Part shown: positions 58,301 to 64,000 of the stretch, one piece after another | Layout: the number at the start of each line of letters is the position of its first letter | How positions within the stretch are numbered: the stretch's first letter is position 1 | Source of the DNA: Antedon bifida | Taxonomy: Eukaryota; Echinodermata; Crinoidea; Comatulida; Antedonidae | DNA: 64,000 nucleotides | Direction of reading: 5' to 3' | Assembly (NCBI GenBank): GCA_963402885.1 | Contig: OY727094.1 | Location: forward strand, 21,392,501 to 21,456,500 | Notes under the pieces: generated by a model | What the model saw: the letters and a program-made list of their open reading frames with translations, nothing else | Databases searched by the model: none | Told to the model about the DNA's origin: nothing | Program-made: the position numbers and the translations under genes

Positions 58301-61300
58301 CGTCTTAATCTCTCTAAACTCCTAAAATCTAATAAAGAGATAGAAATATTTGGTATAACAGAAACATTTCTGAAAGATAATGAGGAAATAACAATTCCTG
58401 ATTTTAGATGGATTGGAAAAAATCGATCATCTTCTTTTAAGAAAAGTCAAGGTGGGATTGGATTCCTACTAAAACAGAATATTAAAATAATTGATGATAA
58501 TTTATTTGAAACCAAATCAGACGACCTAGAAAGACTTTGGATTAAGGTCCAACTAAATAATAACACTGAATCAACCTATTTTTTATGTGTAGCTTATTTC
58601 CCTTGTGAAGGTACTGATAAACTATTAACATGCAAATTATATTGTGAACTTCTTTCAGAAGTACTTTCAATACAAAATGAAGATATTAATGCAAAAATTA
58701 TTGTTTTAGGTGATTTCAATGGTAAAATTGGAAATAACATCAAACAAGGAGATGATATAATTAATTATAACGGTAATGGTCTAATCAATTTTTGTGAGGA
58801 TAGTAACCTAACAATATTAAATAGCTGTAGCAAATGTATTGGGAAATTTACATGGACTAAGGGTAATCATAATAGTATATTAGATTATGTACTTGTATCT
58901 CAAAATGTATATGATATTACTAAGGAACTTGTAATTGATGATCTATGTATTTATCATCTTGGTAGTGATCATAACATATTATTATTGGAATTAATACACA
59001 ATACATTAGAAACAAATAGTAATAAACATAACAATGAGGATACTAATAAAATCATTTGGAACATAAATAGAGATACCAACTGGATACCATTCCAGAATGG
59101 AATTAAAGACAAATTAAAAAATTGGGACCCATCCTCATTAAATGCTAATGAGACATGGAACTTTTGGAAAAATAATGTTATATATACAGCCGAAAATACA
59201 ATCGGTCAAAGAAATAACAACAGAAAACGCAAAATATGGTATGATGAAGAAATCAATATTTCTATTGAAAAAAGAAAATGTGCTTGCCGGGCACACCGTC
59301 TTTATTGTAAAACAAAAGATAGTGCGTCTTACAATCAACTTGAATGTGACTCACTATGGAATGATTATCAAGAGAAACGTAAAAATTGCAAAGCCCTAAT
59401 TAAACAAAAAATATTACAAAAGAAAGTAAATAAATACTCTGAAATAATGAACAAAGGTGGCACACAATGCAAAGATTTCTGGTTAGAATTGAAAGGAAAA
59501 CCTGTTAAAACTAATACTAATTCTATATTAGTTCCTGGTACAGAGAATACTACAACAGATACAGATAGTATCAAAAATTCATTAAAATCATATTTTAGTA
59601 GTATTAACAAACAAAACCATAATACATTTAACAATGTTGATTATGATACATCTGAATTTGTAAAGTGTGACAATGACTTAAATGCACCCTCATTAAAAGA
59701 CTTTATATTCTCATGTGATAGTGTAAAAGATGCCGTACTTAATTGTAAAAATAATAAAAGCCCTGGTTTAGATTTCATTACAAACGAACTAATGAAAAAC
59801 GGTGGAGATGAAATAATAATATCCCTGTATAAACTATTTAAGAGACTATCAAACCTTGAAACAATACCTGATGAATGGAACATTGGGAAAATCATACCAA
59901 TATATAAAAAAGGTGACTGTAGAGATTTAAGCAACTACAGAGGTATAACTTTAAACTCTACAGTATCAAAGGTTTACAATAGGCTTATCTCCCAAACGGT
60001 GTCGAACTTCCTTGAAGAAAATAATTTATTAGGTGAAGTACAGGGAGGCTTCTGTAAAGACAGAAGATGTGAAGATCACATTTTTATACTGAAGAGTATT
60101 ATTGCTTGTCGACAAGCTGAAGGCAAGAAAACTTACCTCGCCTTCATGGATTTTAGTAAGGCATTCGACACTGTTTGGAGAGAAGGTTTATTTTACGCAG
60201 TTGCAAATATAGGAATCAAAGGTCAAATATTAAATATTATAAAGAACTTGTATAAAGATGTAAAAGGTAAAGTTTCATTTGGAGATTTAGAAACTGATGT
60301 TTTTAGTATTGATGAAGGGGTCAAACAAGGTTGCCCACTGTCTCCAATTCTATTCACTATTTATATAAATGAACTTAATAAGATAATTAAAGAAAGAGAA
60401 TTAGGAATTAATATTTTTGACATAAATATTGGCAGTCTATTCTGGGCTGATGATATAATTCTGATTGGAGACAGTGAGCAAGATTTAGAATTACTTTTGG
60501 ATGCAGCAAATGACTTTGCAACAAAATGGAAAATGGTGTTTAATTTTAATAAATCTAATGTTATTGTAGCTGGACAACGCCTTAATGAATATAGAAAATG
60601 GCCAATTGGTAATAACTTTATTAACGAAACTAATAATTATAAATATTTGGGGATGTTTGTATCGAGGAAAATAAAAGATACCTACCATATTGATGAAGTA
60701 GTTAAAAAGGGGAATAGAGTAATATCATATATAAAATCTATAATAAATGGGCAGGAAGACTTCAATAGAATATACTATGGTGATATTCTTTGGAAATCAA
60801 TTGGTATACCAACCATAAATTATGCAAGCAGTATATGGTTATGTGATAATAAGAACTCTATAGAAAAAATTGAAAATTTACAATACCAAATGGCCAGATA
60901 TTTATTAAAGGCACCCAGATATGTCGCAAAGGAAGCTCTATATGGTGAACTTGGCTGGCAATCAGTTGAATCTATACAGTTGGATAGAATCTTAACATAC
61001 TTTTATAGGCTAAAAAATATGGAAGAACATCGCTGGCCAAGATTACTATTTAGAGCTCTCTTTGTTCTTAAAGATAGACTCAGTTGGAAATGGCTCCAAA
61101 AGATTGAATCCATTTTAAACAAATTTGATTTGCAAATGTTTTTCAATATTGATTATTGTAATAAGTGGCTTAATGGTTTTAAAGAAAAAAATATTATAGA
61201 AGATAACATAACATGGTTTAACAAGGCTCAAACTAAATCATCCTTAACAAATTACTTAAGATATAAAAATAAACCTAAAATGGAAAAATACTTATTGGAA

Positions 61301-61738
61301 AAACGTAGCTACCATGCATCAAGTCTAAAATTCAAAGCTCGTTCTAACTCATTACCACTCGAAGGAAGAAAGGAAGCTTGGTCACCACAAAATCTAGGAC
61401 CATGTTTGTTATGTAATTGTGGTGAAAAAGAAACAATTTATCATTTTGTATTCAATTGTACTAGATTAATTAATATTAGAAACTCAATATTTAAACAACT
61501 TAAAGAAGATCTATACAACAATGATTTGCATAAAATATGGGACTTATTCATGTCAAGCTCACCTGAACTTAAATATCACCTTTTTTTTGACGACCTAGAA
61601 ATTCATGAAGAATATCAAATCCAATGTATAAACAATATTAACTATGTATTAGCAAGTAACATCTTTGACAAATATTGTAAATTATTTTTAACAACTGCAT
61701 GGAAAGAACGCAACGAAATTTATAATATCCGTCCATAA
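58301..61738 (+). CDS. LINE ORF2: endonuclease, reverse transcriptase, C-terminal zinc knuckle
   Basis: One frame is open from 58,301 to the stop at 61,738. No initiating ATG belongs to it because the 5' end is lost. The endonuclease has FGITETF with its Glu, VLGDFNG near 58,706-58,726 and GSDHNILLLEL at 58,961. The reverse transcriptase has SNYRGITLNSTVSK, FMDFSKAFDTVW, GVKQGCPLSPILFTIYINEL and FWADD with Asp codons at 60,449-60,454. A C-terminal CLLCNCGEKETIYHFVFNC (61,405-61,461) is a CCHC-like knuckle. The GVKQGCPLSP and FWADD boxes set it apart from the GIPQGS/YADD LINEs here. Clade is uncertain (I/Nimb/Ingi-like is possible). The absence of stops in 1,146 codons implies a recent insertion. 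Confidence 0.85.
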   Translation, partial: RLNLSKLLKSNKEIEIFGITETFLKDNEEITIPDFRWIGKNRSSSFKKSQGGIGFLLKQNIKIIDDNLFETKSDDLERLWIKVQLNNNTESTYFLCVAYFPCEGTDKLLTCKLYCELLSEVLSIQNEDINAKIIVLGDFNGKIGNNIKQGDDIINYNGNGLINFCEDSNLTILNSCSKCIGKFTWTKGNHNSILDYVLVSQNVYDITKELVIDDLCIYHLGSDHNILLLELIHNTLETNSNKHNNEDTNKIIWNINRDTNWIPFQNGIKDKLKNWDPSSLNANETWNFWKNNVIYTAENTIGQRNNNRKRKIWYDEEINISIEKRKCACRAHRLYCKTKDSASYNQLECDSLWNDYQEKRKNCKALIKQKILQKKVNKYSEIMNKGGTQCKDFWLELKGKPVKTNTNSILVPGTENTTTDTDSIKNSLKSYFSSINKQNHNTFNNVDYDTSEFVKCDNDLNAPSLKDFIFSCDSVKDAVLNCKNNKSPGLDFITNELMKNGGDEIIISLYKLFKRLSNLETIPDEWNIGKIIPIYKKGDCRDLSNYRGITLNSTVSKVYNRLISQTVSNFLEENNLLGEVQGGFCKDRRCEDHIFILKSIIACRQAEGKKTYLAFMDFSKAFDTVWREGLFYAVANIGIKGQILNIIKNLYKDVKGKVSFGDLETDVFSIDEGVKQGCPLSPILFTIYINELNKIIKERELGINIFDINIGSLFWADDIILIGDSEQDLELLLDAANDFATKWKMVFNFNKSNVIVAGQRLNEYRKWPIGNNFINETNNYKYLGMFVSRKIKDTYHIDEVVKKGNRVISYIKSIINGQEDFNRIYYGDILWKSIGIPTINYASSIWLCDNKNSIEKIENLQYQMARYLLKAPRYVAKEALYGELGWQSVESIQLDRILTYFYRLKNMEEHRWPRLLFRALFVLKDRLSWKWLQKIESILNKFDLQMFFNIDYCNKWLNGFKEKNIIEDNITWFNKAQTKSSLTNYLRYKNKPKMEKYLLEKRSYHASSLKFKARSNSLPLEGRKEAWSPQNLGPCLLCNCGEKETIYHFVFNCTRLINIRNSIFKQLKEDLYNNDLHKIWDLFMSSSPELKYHLFFDDLEIHEEYQIQCINNINYVLASNIFDKYCKLFLTTAWKERNEIYNIRP

Positions 61739-61950
61739 CATAATCTTTTACTTTTCGCTCAAATGTATTGAATGTATTTTTATAACCTAATGTGTATATA
61801 CTTTTTAATGTAATAATTTATAATGTTTGTATTTGATTGTGTAGTAAGATAAGTCCATATTTATTTTTTTTGGTTTTTTTTGTTGCACATCTCTTGAGAA
61901 TTGTGCCTCTGTTATAAAAGAGAAACAATAAAGTTATTATTATTATTATC
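58301..61950 (+). mobile_element. 5'-truncated LINE with long open ORF2, inserted in the recombinase gene
   Basis: Starts abruptly inside the endonuclease domain at about 58,303 and ends with AATAAA (61,927-61,932) and a TTATTATTATTATTAT tail. The flanks share TCT (58,303-58,305 and 61,949-61,951), a very short or absent target duplication. Removing the element restores a continuous recombinase reading frame. Confidence 0.85.
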
Positions 61951-63098
61951 TCTCTTGCCTTGACACATTGACTGCATTCGTCCCAGTTCCAAATATGATG
62001 TTTTTTTCAATTTCAAGTACTGTTAAGAACATGTCTATTTCAGCTGCTTTTCCATCTTCATCTTCAATTAGATAAGTACCTTTCAAAATTTTACTTGTTG
62101 TTTTCAGTAAGTAATAGATACCTGAAATAAAGGTATATTTACTTTTAATGAAAGATATATCATTTCAGAAGTCCACATTGGCTATTGCAAGACAGATGTA
62201 GAGGCTGTTATAGTCTGAAACTTGAAAAAAAAAAATGTATCATCTAGACAAAATATGTGGACCTTATGTAATTTTGGGAGGTAGCCTACATATTGTCTTA
62301 TTACAGTGTCACTGAGGTTTTAAAGACCGCTATTTATTGGAATTTGAGATGCCTGTGGTATGGTATTTTGGGAATTATTTTATATTAAAATTAATTGGTG
62401 TTTTTTAACAAGCATATTTCACAAATATATATAGCTAGCAAAACAATGAATACATCACTGACAGCCGTGCTTCCTTGATCATTAAAAATATTAGGATCTA
62501 CTTTTAAACCTACTTTGTTTAAGGCCAGCTTTAATTGAACCAGTACTTGAAATTGTGTAGTTGTTAATTGCTTCTTCTGTGTGCTTGAAATTGTTACTTC
62601 TGATAATATCTGAAATGTTTTCTTATTTTACAGGACAAGTTCCCATGCTTTCTTCATCCTTTTCAAGCTCTGTATACAAGTGAGCCAACTTTCGCATATA
62701 ACTCGTAACTGATTTTCGAACTTCAGATTTTTTGTCTACTTTTTTCTTTCCTTTCTGCCACAATCTGTTTCCTACTTGAAGTAATGCAACATCTTTCTTA
62801 ATTTTATCATACATGTCTGTACGATACAATTTCGTCATGAAGTTAGTATCTTCTGTTGCTTGCTCAGTGATATCTACAATATCACTACTGGTTAAATTTC
62901 TTTCATTATTGTTATCATGGCTAACTGCAGATACTCTGGTAGAGGTATTAATTTGAATTTTCCAAACAGATTTAATCAGAATATCAAGGCTTTGTTCATC
63001 ACTTGAACAGTCATCACTGCTGTCTGGTACATATAATATATATATATATATATAAAATTTTCATTTACAGCAGGTATTTAATAAAGAAAAAAAAGAGT

Positions 63099-63297
63099 TT
63101 TAAAGTTTGGCTGTCAAAAATAATTCTAACTCTGTATTCTTCCAAGGGAGTTCTTTAATACCATAATCATACAAAATTTCAGAATGACGTCGTATATTTT
63201 TTAATGCAAATAGGCAGAGGCTTGGAGTGTTTCCAAAGCTGACAACTTTCATTTTTGCAAGTCTACCCAGTCGTGATGTTTCCTCTGTTGAATCAAT
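63099..63297 (-). other. Open minus-strand segment, possibly coding
   Basis: Open for about 65 codons after a possible CATAG acceptor and ending in TAA. The peptide includes GRLAKMKVVSFGNTPSLCLF and HSEILYDYGIKELPW. It lies just upstream of the recombinase remnant and could be an earlier exon that lost its donor, or a separate terminal exon. Not recognised. Confidence 0.3.
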
Positions 63298-63669
63298 ACT
63301 ATGGAGATAAATTTACAAAATTAAACTTTTTGTTATATAATTAGATGGTCTTAAAAGTTATGGTTAGTTTTATTATTTAATTCCTCACTGCCTGACTGCT
63401 GTTTTTGTGTATCGTGACTTCTACCTAACAGATGATCAACAAAGTTTTTTAACCTTTTTTGTGAAAAGGGGCAGAAGAGTGGTGGTGGATGGTCATGTGG
63501 ATCTGGCTAGGTGATTAGTTTAGAATAGAATTTTAAAAATGAAAGATGAGCTTCAAAATATACAAAGGGTAATCTGTTGCAAAGATTACAATTAACAACA
63601 ATCTGGTATATTAATTTATTAAAATTATTATGTAGAAAACCGAAGGTGAGCATATAGACCAGGAGCCCA

Positions 63670-64000
63670 GAGGGGTCAACCTAGCTGGAAAGTTAACCAA
63701 TTTCTATGCATGTGGCAATTATCTACGTACATATCAATGTATGGAAATGACAGTCTGGCGCGTTTCTTTTGGTGGGTGTGGCTAGGAGGGACATTGTAAA
63801 GGGTAAAAAAAATGAGCTAGATCAGCTGAAAAGTTAACCCCATGAAATATTTTGCAAATTGTTTGACATAGAGTGAAATATAAGGAATGGCCATTGCCAG
63901 ACGATTTTAGTGGTGGGGGGTGCCTGCCAGACCCCCATTTCTGGAGGGCCAAAAATGAGCTAGATCAGCTTAAAAGTTAACCCTCTAAAACTAGTGGGAA
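63670..64000. repeat. Degenerate tandem repeat running off the window
   Basis: AAAAATGAGCTAGATCAGCT followed by AAAAGTTAACCC occurs near 63,810 and again near 63,951 (about 141 bp apart). A weaker match (CCTAGCTGGAAAGTTAACC) occurs near 63,680. Confidence 0.65.

Larger units (their letters stand above)
57695..63023 (-). pseudogene. Crypton-like tyrosine recombinase gene, decayed and split by a LINE
   Basis: Minus-strand pieces: 63023-62514, a GT-AG intron, 62121-61951, the LINE insertion (58,303-61,950), then 58302-57695. Across the LINE the reading frame rejoins exactly, with NVSRQER before and RPEALSLESDIRK after. Tyrosine-recombinase landmarks appear in order: box A FNARRGGEPSRL (Arg and Glu), a Lys-containing region GKGIKHLVPV, RHR in TATKNRHRV (the HxxR-box position), then FGHSEETNTNIYQAP with the Gly-His-Ser and the presumed nucleophile Tyr. 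In-frame TAA at 62,623, in-frame TGA at 58,090 and a frameshift near 57,815 show that it is dead. Upstream the protein is acidic, then Lys-rich. Assignment to Crypton-like elements is inferred from motif order. Confidence 0.6.

Overview
This window is eukaryotic. It has spliced genes with GT-AG introns, non-LTR retrotransposons, SINE-like and MITE-like elements, AATAAA signals and low coding density. Very frequent AGGCCT-type words, an AT-rich background and the mix of element families suggest a marine invertebrate deuterostome, most likely an echinoderm. That assignment is inference; no host marker gene is present. The only convincing host-like gene is a single-exon immunoglobulin-domain receptor at 15.8-17.2 kb. 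Almost everything else is mobile or repetitive, much of it nested.

Layout. 1.8-4.9 kb: a 5'-truncated LINE with a long open ORF2. 4.9-9.25 kb: diverged units of a roughly 1.4-1.5 kb Helitron-like repeat, hit by a TTAA-flanked MITE and a tRNA-derived SINE. 11.8-14.8 kb: a second copy of that MITE and several fold-back elements. 15.8-17.2 kb: the Ig receptor. 17.9-20.9 kb: a Helitron-like unit in the opposite orientation, split by a dead LINE with an 8-bp target-site duplication. 21.5-44.3 kb: six head-to-tail Helitron-like units of about 1.5 kb. The first is split by a 13.3-kb CACTA/EnSpm-like DNA transposon (22,775-36,100). 44.3-54.7 kb: mostly non-coding, with fold-back repeats and a 953-bp duplication. 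54.7-63.3 kb: remnants of a MULE transposase, a LINE and a Crypton-like tyrosine recombinase gene, the last split by another LINE with a long open ORF.

The centrepiece is the 13.3-kb transposon. It has CCCCA...GGGG termini, a 3-bp TTA target duplication and GC-rich subterminal repeats built on GGGATCCCG. It carries two divergently transcribed genes that can be assembled by hand with every exon phase matching. One is an 11-exon Transposase_21-type transposase (825 aa). The other is an 11-exon gene for a 378-aa protein with a proline-rich linker and a C-terminal BEN-like domain. By analogy with plant CACTA elements (TNPD plus a TNPA that binds subterminal repeats), I propose that the BEN-like protein is the DNA-binding partner of the transposase and recognises the palindromes. 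The transposase 3' UTR appears to contain nine 74-bp repeats, each able to fold as a three-way junction, with a compensatory base-pair change between the two repeat variants.
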